From assembly GCA_965661765.1 (NCBI GenBank), contig CBFIFE010000006.1, forward strand, positions 12,539 through 76,538: a stretch of 64,000 nt of DNA, read 5' to 3'. The notes below the pieces were generated by a model. That model worked only from the letters and a program-made list of their open reading frames with translations. It was not told the origin of the DNA and searched no databases. Position numbers and translations under genes: made by a program. Numbering within the stretch: the first letter of the stretch is position 1; every line of letters starts with the position of its first letter. Origin of the DNA: JBMYZL01 sp965661765. GTDB lineage: Bacteria; Bacteroidota; Bacteroidia; Flavobacteriales_D; Sanyastnellaceae. This document shows, piece after piece, positions 8,853 through 17,084 of this stretch.

Positions 8853-8950
8853 CCTTGACATTGAACGAAAACAAGGGTGTCCGACAAACCCATCCGGGCA
8901 TCGTCTTCTTCCTTTGCTTACTACCACACCAGGGAGACCAATCCGCTGGC
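8814..8950 (-). ncRNA. Candidate small structured RNA, family not recognised
   Basis: The gap 8777-9060 has no convincing gene. On the minus strand a promoter-like TTTG (8986-8983), a 20-bp spacer and TAACATTG (8962-8955) would start a transcript near 8950 that ends at the strong terminator at 8814. The predicted RNA of about 135 nt can form a GGTGT/ACACC stem enclosing a purine-rich loop and a GACGA...CCC/GGG...TTGTC hairpin. Separately, 8853-8863 and 8955-8965 form an 11-bp inverted repeat that pairs best (one G-U) as plus-strand RNA, so the strand is not certain. It lacks the conserved SRP RNA loop; 6S-like RNA or a plain 3' UTR are alternatives. Confidence 0.3.
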
Positions 8951-9060
8951 GTGCCAATGTTAAGGAAAGATTCCCGGAACGTCAAACACGTGTTCGCAAT
9001 TTTTTCTCGTCAGACGATGGAACGCTGGGAAACAGGGATTTGGCCTGAAACCTTATCCAC

Positions 9061-9561
9061 TCAGCGCGACGCGGGCACCTTGAAAACGATCCGGCCATTG
9101 AGCCATTCTGGGTCCAAATCCGCGCCCACCTGTTCATAAAACCGGATCGCCGGCGCATTCCATTCCAGCACCTGCCACTCCAGCCGGCGCACGCCCCGCG
9201 AGACGGCCAAATCGTGCACCGCGGCAAACAGCGCCTGCCCAATGCCCTCCCCTCGCCGCGCGGCGGTCACCACGAAATCCTCCAAGTACAAACACCGGCC
9301 CTTCCACGTGCTGTACTTCTCGTACACCAGCGCCATCCCGATCACCTCCCCTGCCTCCTCGGCCACGAACAAATCGAAAATCGCGCTCGGCCCAAACCCA
9401 TCGGCCTCCAAATCCCCAACAGTCACTTCCACCGCCTCGGGCTCGCGCTCATACACGGCGAGTTCCACGATCAGCGCGTGCACCGCGGCACAATCCTCCC
9501 GCCGACCGGGCCGCACAAACCAACGTGCCCCTGTTGATGTCTTCTCCCTTTGCCCATTCAT
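9061..9561 (-). CDS. GNAT family N-acetyltransferase, diamine acetyltransferase-like
   Basis: 166 residues, a single GNAT fold. The acetyl-CoA loop is ARRGEGIG at 101-108, preceded by YEKYSTWKGR and YLEDFVV at 92-98, which match the spermidine/thialysine acetyltransferase subgroup. The late WNAPAIRFYEQVGA segment is the usual GNAT motif B. It probably acetylates a small amine (polyamine or lysine analogue), inferred from the subgroup. Divergent from the CvpA gene, only 33 bp away. Confidence 0.85.
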   Translation of the reverse strand: MNGQREKTSTGARWFVRPGRREDCAAVHALIVELAVYEREPEAVEVTVGDLEADGFGPSAIFDLFVAEEAGEVIGMALVYEKYSTWKGRCLYLEDFVVTAARRGEGIGQALFAAVHDLAVSRGVRRLEWQVLEWNAPAIRFYEQVGADLDPEWLNGRIVFKVPASR

Positions 9562-9594
9562 GTCTGCGAAACTACGGCCTAGATTCGCAAGGCA

Positions 9595-10185
9595 ATGGAC
9601 ACCTCATCTCTTCCCCTGCCCTGGATTGACCTCATCGTGCTGGTGCCGCTGGCGTTCGCGGCGTGGCGTGGTTTTCAGAAGGGCCTGATCATGGCTGTGT
9701 CGACGTTGATCGCATTGGTGGCGGGGCTGTACGCAGGGTTTCATGGTTCTGCCGTGGTGGCAGATGCCTTGCATGCGCAATTCGATTGGTCGCCTGCTAC
9801 AGTCCAAATCTGTGCCTTCCTCATCGCCTTCCTCGCCGTGGTCATCGCGATCCACCTGCTGGCGCGACTCATCGAAAAGGCCGTGAAATTGGCGGCGCTC
9901 TCGCCCGTCAACAAGCTCGCTGGCCTGCTCTTCAGCGTGTTGAAGGCAGCCCTGATCCTCAGCATGGTCTTCTACACGCTCGACGGGTTGTTCGGCCGCC
10001 GCGGTTGGTTGCCCGACGGCACAGCCGATGATGCCGTGGTCTTTCCTTTCCTAGAAGACGCCGTGACGTGGCTCGTCCCCGAGATGAACCACGACACGGC
10101 CTTGGAAAAGCTCCGAGACGGCGCCGCCGATGTCGACCGAGCGGTGCGCGATGCGGCCGACAAAGTGCGGGAACAACTTCAATGA
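9595..10185 (+). CDS. CvpA family inner-membrane protein
   Basis: 196 residues with four predicted helices at about 10-27, 33-55, 68-92 and 108-130. The N-terminal WIDLIVLVPLAFAAWRGFQKGL is the CvpA family start. The C-terminal 60 residues are soluble and amphipathic. CvpA proteins are linked to colicin V export, biofilm and envelope homeostasis in other bacteria; the molecular role is not settled. Convergent with the phospho-sugar mutase. Confidence 0.85.
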   Translation: MDTSSLPLPWIDLIVLVPLAFAAWRGFQKGLIMAVSTLIALVAGLYAGFHGSAVVADALHAQFDWSPATVQICAFLIAFLAVVIAIHLLARLIEKAVKLAALSPVNKLAGLLFSVLKAALILSMVFYTLDGLFGRRGWLPDGTADDAVVFPFLEDAVTWLVPEMNHDTALEKLRDGAADVDRAVRDAADKVREQLQ

Positions 10186-10218
10186 CCTTCGGGCAGTGCA
10201 GCGATGCACGGCCCGCGA

Positions 10219-11952
10219 TCAGACCACAACTGCTTGGAGCGATGCGATGCGCGCCTTCAGGTCCTCCACAGTGCCCGCGTAGTCCGACAAAGCGGCTTCC
10301 GGCGTCGAGTGCACGGAGAAGTAAAACTTGATCTTCGGCTCTGTCCCGCTCGGACGTGCTGTGACCAGCGTGCCGAGTTCGGTTCGAAAGGACACCACAT
10401 TCGATGTCGGCAGTCCGATGGGCTGTTCCGCCCCCGTCCGCATGTCGCGCTCCATGCCACTGCGGTAATCCCGGAACGCCACCACCTCCTCACCCGCCAG
10501 GGCTGTCGGGGTGTTCGTTCGGAACGCTTCCATCATTGCCGCAATCTCTGCCTTGCCCTGCCGACCCTCCTTCTTGATGCTGATGAGTGCTTCTTGCCAA
10601 ACCCCATGGCGCTCGTGAATTTCCCGCAACTGGTCCAGCAAGGTCTTCCCCGCATCGGCCGCTGCGTGGGCGCATTCGGCGATGAGGCAGGCCGCCGCCA
10701 CGGCGTCCTTGTCCCGAACCGCTTCGCCGATCAAATAGCCATAACTCTCTTCGCCCCCCACGAGGAACGAACCCGGCTCGCCCTCGCGCTTGCGAATGAC
10801 ATCTGCGATCCATTTGAACCCCGTCAAGGTCTCGTAGACCGGCAGTCCAGCGTCCCGACCAAGGGCGGCAATCAAATCCGATGTCACCACGGTTTTTGCG
10901 AGGTAATCGCCTGTTTTCAGGCGCCCAGCGTCGCGCGTGGCCCGCACCACATAATCCACCAGCAGCGCCCCGGTCTCGTTGCCATTCAGGAGGCGCCAAT
11001 CGTCGCCGTCCGGCACGGCAATGCCCACGCGGTCGCTGTCCGGGTCCGTGCCCATGACCAAGGCGGCCCCGGAAGCCCGTCCGAGGGCGATGGCCGCCTC
11101 GAGGGCTGCGCCTTCCTCCGGGTTGGGGCTGTGGACGGTGGGGAAATTGCCGTCGGGGGCAGCTTGGCTGGCCACGACCTGCACATTGCGAAAGCCGTTG
11201 GCCGCGAGAGCGGGCACCACGGAAACCGCGCCGGTCCCGTGCAACGGCGTGTAGACGATGGGCAGGTCGGAGCCCTCGGCGATGAGGCCCGGGTGCAACC
11301 GATAACCGCTCAACACCGCGCGATAGGCCTCATCAACGGCTGAATCAATCTCGTGGATCAAGGGGTTGTCGGCCGCCGCTCGGCGCACAGCAGAAGGACC
11401 TTTGACCTGACGCACCTCAGCGATGATGCCGGCGTCGTGGGGCGGAACGATTTGGCCCCCATCGGACCAATACACCTTGTAGCCGTTGTACTCCTTCGGG
11501 TTGTGGCTCGCCGTCAGCACGATGCCCGCTGTGCAGCCGAGATGCCGCACGGCAAAACTCAGCTCCGGCGTCGGCCGCAATTCACTGAACACATGGGCAT
11601 GGATGCCATTTCCAGCCAGCACCTCCGCGGCCACTTGGGCAAACTCAGGGCTTCGGTTCCGCGAATCAAAAGCAATCGCCACGGCCGGATCCGCAACCTT
11701 CGCTGCCAAAATGTAATTCGCCAACCCTTGGGTCGCCATCGCAACGGTGTAGGCATTCATTCGGTTCGTCCCGTGGCCCATGATGCCACGCAGCCCCCCC
11801 GTCCCAAACTCCAAATCCGTGTAAAACGACTCGATCAACGCCTCTCCCCCCTCATCCAACATCGCCTGTACCTCCTCGCGGGTTGCGGCATCAAAGGGCG
11901 CTTGTGTCCATTCGGCTGCACGCTCGCGGACTTTTTGTTCCAATTCGTTCAT
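10219..11952 (-). CDS. Phospho-sugar mutase (phosphoglucomutase/phosphomannomutase)
   Basis: 577 residues, four-domain alpha-D-phosphohexomutase. The phosphoserine loop is TASHNPKEYNG with Ser149; the Mg loop is GTDPDSDR (D303, D305, D307); the sugar loop is GGEESYG at 399-405; the phosphate-binding loop RPSGTEPK lies near the C-terminus. The N-terminal FGTGGLRGIMG is typical of the long PGM/PMM2-like subgroup. It would interconvert hexose 1- and 6-phosphates, supplying glucose 1-phosphate to RfbA (30450-31322). Substrate preference cannot be read from sequence. Confidence 0.93.
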   Translation of the reverse strand: MNELEQKVRERAAEWTQAPFDAATREEVQAMLDEGGEALIESFYTDLEFGTGGLRGIMGHGTNRMNAYTVAMATQGLANYILAAKVADPAVAIAFDSRNRSPEFAQVAAEVLAGNGIHAHVFSELRPTPELSFAVRHLGCTAGIVLTASHNPKEYNGYKVYWSDGGQIVPPHDAGIIAEVRQVKGPSAVRRAAADNPLIHEIDSAVDEAYRAVLSGYRLHPGLIAEGSDLPIVYTPLHGTGAVSVVPALAANGFRNVQVVASQAAPDGNFPTVHSPNPEEGAALEAAIALGRASGAALVMGTDPDSDRVGIAVPDGDDWRLLNGNETGALLVDYVVRATRDAGRLKTGDYLAKTVVTSDLIAALGRDAGLPVYETLTGFKWIADVIRKREGEPGSFLVGGEESYGYLIGEAVRDKDAVAAACLIAECAHAAADAGKTLLDQLREIHERHGVWQEALISIKKEGRQGKAEIAAMMEAFRTNTPTALAGEEVVAFRDYRSGMERDMRTGAEQPIGLPTSNVVSFRTELGTLVTARPSGTEPKIKFYFSVHSTPEAALSDYAGTVEDLKARIASLQAVVV

Positions 11953-12049
11953 GTGACCACAAAACTAATCATTCACTCAACGAAACGCTCGCACTTCAAG
12001 ACATCCACAGCCCGCCAAATGAACGTCCTTTTGGCTCCTCTGATGCAAA

Positions 12050-12919
12050 TCAGCCCTTCGAATGGGCCAATTCCTCCTGCCAGCTGCGCAGGGGCCGACC
12101 CCACAAGGCATGAATCGCCGTCGGGTCCAGGTGGGAATATGCCGGCCGCGCAGCAGGCGTTGGGTATTCCGCAGTAGAACAGGGGGCCAAATCCGCATCC
12201 TCCACCCCCCACACCCGGAAAATTTCCTCCGCGAACCCATGCCAGGTCGTGGTGCCTTCGTGACCGAAGTGATGCACGCCTGGTGGAAGCCAACCCGGGC
12301 TGGCCGCGAAATCGAGCATCATGGAAGCCAGCGCTGGGGCATGCGTGGGCGTGCCGGTTTGGTCGGCGACCACCCGAAGCGACTTCCCCGCCCGACCGAG
12401 CTTCAGCATCGTGTTCATGAAGTTGTGTCCCTGCGCATCGTACAACCATGCGACCCGGACGATGCGAGCGGTCGGCAACGCCAGCAACGCTTGTTCCTCC
12501 CCCGCGAGCTTCGAAGCCCCGTAAACGCCCTTGGGGTTCGTTTCATCCGAAGGCAGGTAGGGTCGATCAGACGCCCCGTCGAAGACGTAGTCCGTGCTGA
12601 TGTGCATCAAATCGCACCCATGCCGTGCGCACAAACCGGCGAGATGCCCCACCCCATCTGCATTCACCGCAAACGCCTGGTCTCGCTCCTCCTCGGCCCG
12701 ATCGACCGCCGTATACGCAGCCGCGTTGAGCACAACGTCGGGGCGCAAGGCGGCCAGGGCGCGCTCGGTTTGGTCTGAATTTGTCAAATCGAAATCGCGA
12801 CGCGCCAACCCCACCACTTCCAACGCCGGCCAACCCGCCGCCATCGCCACCAAACGGTTCGCCAGCTGTCCCCCCAGCCCCGTCACCAATATCTTTCTCT
12901 GTTGTTCCATCATTTCCAT
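12050..12919 (-). CDS. rfbD: dTDP-4-dehydrorhamnose reductase
   Basis: 289 residues, short-chain reductase of the RmlD group. The nucleotide loop is TGLGGQLA at 13-20. The catalytic Tyr133 and Lys137 lie in YGASKLAGE, and STDYVFDG at 108-115 is a family marker. It reduces dTDP-4-keto-L-rhamnose with NADPH in the last step to dTDP-L-rhamnose. The companion rfbA is 18 kb away and rfbB/rfbC are not in the window, so the pathway is dispersed. The upstream gap is filled by a 9-bp repeat array that begins 3 bp from the start codon. An alternative start at Met4 is possible. Confidence 0.9.
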   Translation of the reverse strand: MEMMEQQRKILVTGLGGQLANRLVAMAAGWPALEVVGLARRDFDLTNSDQTERALAALRPDVVLNAAAYTAVDRAEEERDQAFAVNADGVGHLAGLCARHGCDLMHISTDYVFDGASDRPYLPSDETNPKGVYGASKLAGEEQALLALPTARIVRVAWLYDAQGHNFMNTMLKLGRAGKSLRVVADQTGTPTHAPALASMMLDFAASPGWLPPGVHHFGHEGTTTWHGFAEEIFRVWGVEDADLAPCSTAEYPTPAARPAYSHLDPTAIHALWGRPLRSWQEELAHSKG

Positions 12920-12921
12920 TG

Positions 12922-13073
12922 CTCCCTTCGTCCCCCTAGTTCCTTAGTCACCCTAGTCTCCCTCGTCTCCATAGCCCCCTCGTCACCCTGGTCACCCTAG
13001 TCCCCTAGTCACCCTCGTCTCCCTAGTCACCCTCGTCTCCCTAGTCCCCCTAGTCTCCCTAGTCCCCCTAGTT
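12922..13073. repeat. 9-bp tandem array 1 (CCCTAGTCA type)
   Basis: About 17 degenerate copies of CCCTAGTCH, with CCCTCGTCT and CCCTGGTCA variants. They fill the whole gap between the MacB-like permease stop and the rfbD start, both on the minus strand. The permease's TAG stop (13070-13068) is itself part of the array. Confidence 0.9.
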
Positions 13074-14306
13074 CCTCATCGCTTCCACCGGTTCCATCCT
13101 CGCCGCCCGAGACGCCGGCGCCAACCCCGCAATCAAACCCGACGCCACCGCCACCGACAGCGCCACCAAGATTCGCCCAGGCCGAATGCCCAGCACAAAG
13201 CCCAAATCCAGACCATTCACCACCAGCACCAACAACTCAATCGCCGCCAAAGCGAACAGCGCTCCAAAAATGCACAACGCCACCGCCTCGAACAAAAACT
13301 GCGTCATGATGAAGGAGCGTTTCGCGCCGATTGCCTTCTGAACGCCGATGATTCGGGTCCGCTCACGCACGCTCACAAACATGATGTTCGCCACACTGAA
13401 GCAGCCCACCAGAATCGCGAAAATGGCAATGAACCACCCCCCCAACTCCACCTGATCAAAAATGGTTTCGATGATCGCGGTGAGCATGTCCATTTGGTTG
13501 ATGGAAAAATCATCCTCCTCCGCCGGCCGCAAACCGCGAATGGGCCTGTAGCTCTGAACAATCTCATCCCGCAAGGCATCCAAACTCACGCCCGGGCGCG
13601 CCTTGACCAAGATGGAGCCATCCGCTCGGCTGAGGTTGATCAACCTTTGGCCAAACCCCACTGGCGCCATCACCAATTTGTCAAACCCATCGCTGACGAC
13701 CGAGGCCCCCTGCTGCGCAAAAACACCGATCACCTCCAGTCGCTGCCCCTTGACCTCGAAGCGCTTGCCCACCGCATCGTGCTGGCCGAACAACTGCATC
13801 GCCACCTCGTGACCAATCATCACCACGGGACGCCCCGCTTGGCTCTCGAGCTCGGAAAAATACCGACCGGCATCGATGTCGAGCGTCACCACGCGATTGT
13901 AGTCGTGGGTCACTGCGCCGAACTGCCCACCCTGCATGATGTTGTTGCCCGCTTCGAAGGTGAAGGACCCACCGGTTTGGTATGCAACAGCAGAGGCCAA
14001 ATTCAGCCGCTCCCCCAACTTCTCGGCATCCCCCAGCGACGGTTCCTGCCGCGACATGTACTTCCACCAAGGGTAATCGCCGCCTGTGGCCCAAGGCCAT
14101 TTCTGGACAAACAGCACGTCCTCGTCCAGCATGTTGAACGTGTCCTTCAAGTTGTCCTCGAGGGAATCCACGACCGCAAAGACCGCCGAAATCATGAAAA
14201 TGCCCACCATCACCCCCAGCAGCGAGAGGAAGGTGCGCAGCTTGTTTGCCCAAATCGCCGCCCAGGCGAACAGGAAACTTTCCCGCAACAAACGAAGCCA
14301 CAACAT
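13068..14306 (-). CDS. MacB-like ABC transporter permease (FtsX domain)
   Basis: 412 residues. A first helix at about 25-48 (LRTFLSLLGVMVGIFMISAVFAVVD) is followed by a MacB-type periplasmic domain to about residue 280, then three helices near 290-315, 335-362 and 378-400. The core segment VRERTRIIGVQKAIGAKRSFI is the FtsX signature. No ATP-binding partner or membrane-fusion protein adjoins it, so the exported substrate is unknown. It starts 76 bp from purH, divergently. Its last codons and TAG stop lie in the 9-bp repeat array. Confidence 0.9.
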   Translation of the reverse strand: MLWLRLLRESFLFAWAAIWANKLRTFLSLLGVMVGIFMISAVFAVVDSLEDNLKDTFNMLDEDVLFVQKWPWATGGDYPWWKYMSRQEPSLGDAEKLGERLNLASAVAYQTGGSFTFEAGNNIMQGGQFGAVTHDYNRVVTLDIDAGRYFSELESQAGRPVVMIGHEVAMQLFGQHDAVGKRFEVKGQRLEVIGVFAQQGASVVSDGFDKLVMAPVGFGQRLINLSRADGSILVKARPGVSLDALRDEIVQSYRPIRGLRPAEEDDFSINQMDMLTAIIETIFDQVELGGWFIAIFAILVGCFSVANIMFVSVRERTRIIGVQKAIGAKRSFIMTQFLFEAVALCIFGALFALAAIELLVLVVNGLDLGFVLGIRPGRILVALSVAVASGLIAGLAPASRAARMEPVEAMRN

Positions 14307-14354
14307 GGCCCAAATCTACGGCCGCAATGGCTTCATTTCTCCGCCACTGCGGTG

Positions 14355-14362
14355 TACTTTTG
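14355..14362 (+). promoter_or_regulatory. Candidate promoter -7 element for purH
   Basis: TACTTTTG, an exact TAnnTTTG match, 20 bp before the purH ATG in the divergent gap with the MacB-like gene. No clear -33 TTG at the standard spacing. Confidence 0.45.
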
Positions 14363-14382
14363 TCGGCTCAAATCCGCGATTC

Positions 14383-15927
14383 ATGTCTCAGTCCAGCCAG
14401 CGCCGCATTGCTTCGGCCCTCATCTCTGTTTTCCACAAGGAAGGCCTTGAGCCCATCGTTGCCGAATTGAAGCGGCTCGGGGTCACCATCTACTCCACAG
14501 GGGGCACCCAATCGGCCATCGAGGCCATGGGCGCGGCCGTCACGCCGGTCGAGTCGCTGACGGACTACCCGTCCATTCTCGGGGGGCGGGTGAAGACCTT
14601 GCACCCGAAGGTGTTTGGCGGGATCTTGGGGCGGCGCGACCTCGACAGCGACCAGCGGGAAATGGCCCAGTACGGCTTGCCGGCGATGGACCTGGTCATC
14701 GTGGATTTGTATCCCTTCGAAGACACGGTGGCCAGTGGCGCTGACGAAGCGGCGATCATCGAAAAAATCGACATCGGTGGGATTGCTTTGATCCGCGCAG
14801 CAGCAAAAAACCACCGGGATGTCGTCATTGTAGCGGACCGCTCGGATTATGGAGCGCTGACTGCTGTATTGCGCGATGCAGATGGGACAACCGACCTCGA
14901 CACCCGCAAAGGTTTCGCCACCCGCGCCTTCCGCACGAGCTCTCACTACGACACCCGTATCCATGCTTGGATGGCAGGCGAAGCGTCGGCCATCGACCAC
15001 CTGAACATCTCCGAACGCACCAGCCGGTCCCTGCGCTATGGAGAAAACCCGCACCAAGCAGGCCGGTTCTTCGGCGACCTCGACGCACTGTTCCAGCAAA
15101 TTCACGGCAAAGAACTGTCCTACAACAATTTGTTGGATGTGGACGCCGCCCTGAGCCTGATGCGCGAGTTCGCGGACGACGACCCCACCTTTGCCATCCT
15201 AAAGCACAACAACGCATGCGGACTCGCCACACGGGACTCCCTGCCCGCAGCCTACGCGGCAGCGCTGGCAGGTGACCCCGTCTCCGCCTTCGGCGGGGTG
15301 CTCATCGCCAACCGCCCGATCGACGCAGAAACCGCAACCGCCATCCACGACCTCTTTTGCGAAGTTGTGATTGCGCCAGATTTCTCGCCGGAGGCACAGG
15401 CGACACTGCAGGGCAAGAAGAACCGCATCCTGCTGAAATGGAATCAGGCCGCTGCCATGCCCAAGGTGAGTGTTCGGACAGCGTTGAATGGGCATTTGGT
15501 GCAGGAAATGGATTGGGCCAGCGAGGCCTCAGACCAAATGCAGTGCGTCACAACCGCCACCGCAACCCCCGAGCAAATGGCCGATTGCACCTTCGCCATG
15601 CGCATCGCCAAGCACACCAAATCCAACACCATCGTTTTTGCACGCAACCGGCAATTGCTCGCCAGCGGCACAGGGCAAACCAGCCGGGTCGACGCCCTCA
15701 AGCAGGCCGTCGTGAAGGCGGGGGCGTTCGGGTTGTCGCTCGAAGGGGCTGTGATGGCTTCCGATGCCTTCTTCCCCTTCCCGGACTGTGTGGAACTGGC
15801 AGACCAGGCGGGCATCGCGGCGGTCGTTCAGCCCGGCGGATCCATCAAGGACCAGGAGAGCATCGACTACTGCAATGCCCATGGACTCTCGATGTACACC
15901 ACCGGTGTTCGGCACTTCCGCCACTGA
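14383..15927 (+). CDS. purH: Bifunctional AICAR transformylase/IMP cyclohydrolase
   Basis: 514 residues, normal length. It catalyses the last two steps of IMP synthesis: formyl transfer from 10-formyl-THF to AICAR, then ring closure. The N-terminal cyclohydrolase (about 1-200) has YSTGGT, GGRVKTLHPKVFGGIL and KIDIGG segments. The C-terminal transformylase has SLRYGENPHQ, the catalytic KHNNACG at 274-280, and VQPGGSIKDQE near the end. The ATG at 14383 begins right where family similarity starts. It stands alone between the divergent permease and the mre cluster, with a hairpin after its stop. Confidence 0.97.
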   Translation: MSQSSQRRIASALISVFHKEGLEPIVAELKRLGVTIYSTGGTQSAIEAMGAAVTPVESLTDYPSILGGRVKTLHPKVFGGILGRRDLDSDQREMAQYGLPAMDLVIVDLYPFEDTVASGADEAAIIEKIDIGGIALIRAAAKNHRDVVIVADRSDYGALTAVLRDADGTTDLDTRKGFATRAFRTSSHYDTRIHAWMAGEASAIDHLNISERTSRSLRYGENPHQAGRFFGDLDALFQQIHGKELSYNNLLDVDAALSLMREFADDDPTFAILKHNNACGLATRDSLPAAYAAALAGDPVSAFGGVLIANRPIDAETATAIHDLFCEVVIAPDFSPEAQATLQGKKNRILLKWNQAAAMPKVSVRTALNGHLVQEMDWASEASDQMQCVTTATATPEQMADCTFAMRIAKHTKSNTIVFARNRQLLASGTGQTSRVDALKQAVVKAGAFGLSLEGAVMASDAFFPFPDCVELADQAGIAAVVQPGGSIKDQESIDYCNAHGLSMYTTGVRHFRH

Positions 15928-15931
15928 CCCG

Positions 15932-15965
15932 TCGAACTGAACACCGAGATGGTGGAAAAGTTCGA
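15932..15965 (+). other. Hairpin after purH stop
   Basis: TCGAACT (15932-15938) and AGTTCGA (15959-15965) form a perfect 7-bp stem; inside it CACC (15942-15945) pairs with GGTG (15951-15954). There is no T run, so it is not a standard intrinsic terminator. It may stabilise the purH mRNA 3' end or be a binding site. Confidence 0.4.
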
Positions 15966-16009
15966 GAGAACCTGTGCAATAAACCCGCATTTCAGGGGGT
16001 TGGGGGTTT

Positions 16010-16017
16010 TATATTTG
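16010..16017 (+). promoter_or_regulatory. Candidate promoter -7 element for the mre operon
   Basis: TATATTTG, an exact TAnnTTTG match, 34 bp before the mreB ATG. A good TTG at -33 is not apparent. Confidence 0.45.
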
Positions 16018-16051
16018 GCTGTTTCGCAACGCATCCGCAGTTAACCACTCT

Positions 16052-17077
16052 ATGGGCCTGTTCAATTTCTTCATGCAGGAGATCGCCATCGATCTCGGCA
16101 CCGCAAATACCATCATCTACTACCACGACAAAGTGGTGGTGGACGAACCCTCTATTGTCGCAAAAGACAGGCAGACGGGGCGAACGATGGCCATTGGTCG
16201 CCAGGCCCAGCAAATGCATGGCAAGACGCACAAGAACATCGAAACCATTCGCCCATTGAAGGACGGGGTGATTGCTGATTTTCAAGCGGCTGAAGAAATG
16301 ATCAAGGGCATGATCAAGATGATCAGCGACAGAAAGCGGCTCTTCCAGCCCTCCCTGCGCATGGTGATCTGCATTCCCTCCGGCATCACAGAAGTGGAAA
16401 AGCGGGCGGTCCGCGACAGTGCGGAACACGCAGGAGGCAAAGACGTCTACCTCATCCACGAACCGCTTGCAGCGGCCATAGGCATCGGCATTGATGTTCA
16501 GGAGCCGATGGGCAACATGATCATTGACATCGGCGGTGGCACGTCTGAAATCGCCGTCATCGCCCTTGGGGACATCGTCACAGACAAAAACATCCGTGTG
16601 GCGGGTGACGAATTCACGGCCGACATCGAAGAGTACATGCGTCGGCAGCACAACATCCTCATCGGCGAGCGGACCGCGGAACAAATCAAGATTGAGGTTG
16701 GCGCCGCCACCAGCGAATTGGACGACCCACCCGAGGATTGGCCTGTCCGTGGCCGCGACCTGATGACCGGCATTCCGAAAGAAATTCACGTGAGCTACAT
16801 CGAGATTGCCCAAGCTTTGGACAAAAGCATCAGCAAAATCGAGGAGGCCATTCACAGTGCGCTCGAGCAAACCCCACCGGAACTCTCCGCCGATATTTAC
16901 AAGACGGGCATTTACCTCGCCGGCGGTGGGGCCTTGCTCCGCGGTTTGGACAAGCGGATTTCGCAGCGGACACGCTTGCCAGTTCACATTGCCGACGATC
17001 CGCTGCACGCCGTGGCGAAGGGGACGGCCATTGCATTGAAAAACATCGATCGGTTCCCATTCTTGATGCGAGACTGA
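16052..17077 (+). CDS. mreB: Rod-shape-determining protein MreB
   Basis: 341 residues, actin-fold ATPase that forms membrane-bound filaments guiding lateral wall synthesis. The phosphate-1 loop is IDLGTANT at 13-20. The second phosphate loop is IDIGGGTSEIAVI, and the adenosine motif GGGALLRGLD lies near the C-terminus. The N-terminal MGLFNFF is a plausible membrane-targeting helix. First gene of mreB-mreC-mreD-mrdA-rodA, all tightly packed, so the elongasome is made from one transcript. Confidence 0.97.
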   Translation: MGLFNFFMQEIAIDLGTANTIIYYHDKVVVDEPSIVAKDRQTGRTMAIGRQAQQMHGKTHKNIETIRPLKDGVIADFQAAEEMIKGMIKMISDRKRLFQPSLRMVICIPSGITEVEKRAVRDSAEHAGGKDVYLIHEPLAAAIGIGIDVQEPMGNMIIDIGGGTSEIAVIALGDIVTDKNIRVAGDEFTADIEEYMRRQHNILIGERTAEQIKIEVGAATSELDDPPEDWPVRGRDLMTGIPKEIHVSYIEIAQALDKSISKIEEAIHSALEQTPPELSADIYKTGIYLAGGGALLRGLDKRISQRTRLPVHIADDPLHAVAKGTAIALKNIDRFPFLMRD

Positions 17078-17084
17078 TTGATTC

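Noticed and set aside
8814..8950. SRP (4.5S) RNA
   Set aside because: The conserved GGTCAGG...GGAAGG...AGCAG apical motif is not present on either strand.
8704..8985. Small minus-strand reading frame in the gap after the DUF2795 gene
   Set aside because: It runs through the strong terminator and its A/T run, so it is unlikely to be translated; an RNA or UTR is the better reading.
12922..13073. Tandem arrays as CRISPR
   Set aside because: The unit is 9 bp with no unique spacers and no cas genes; it is a plain tandem repeat.
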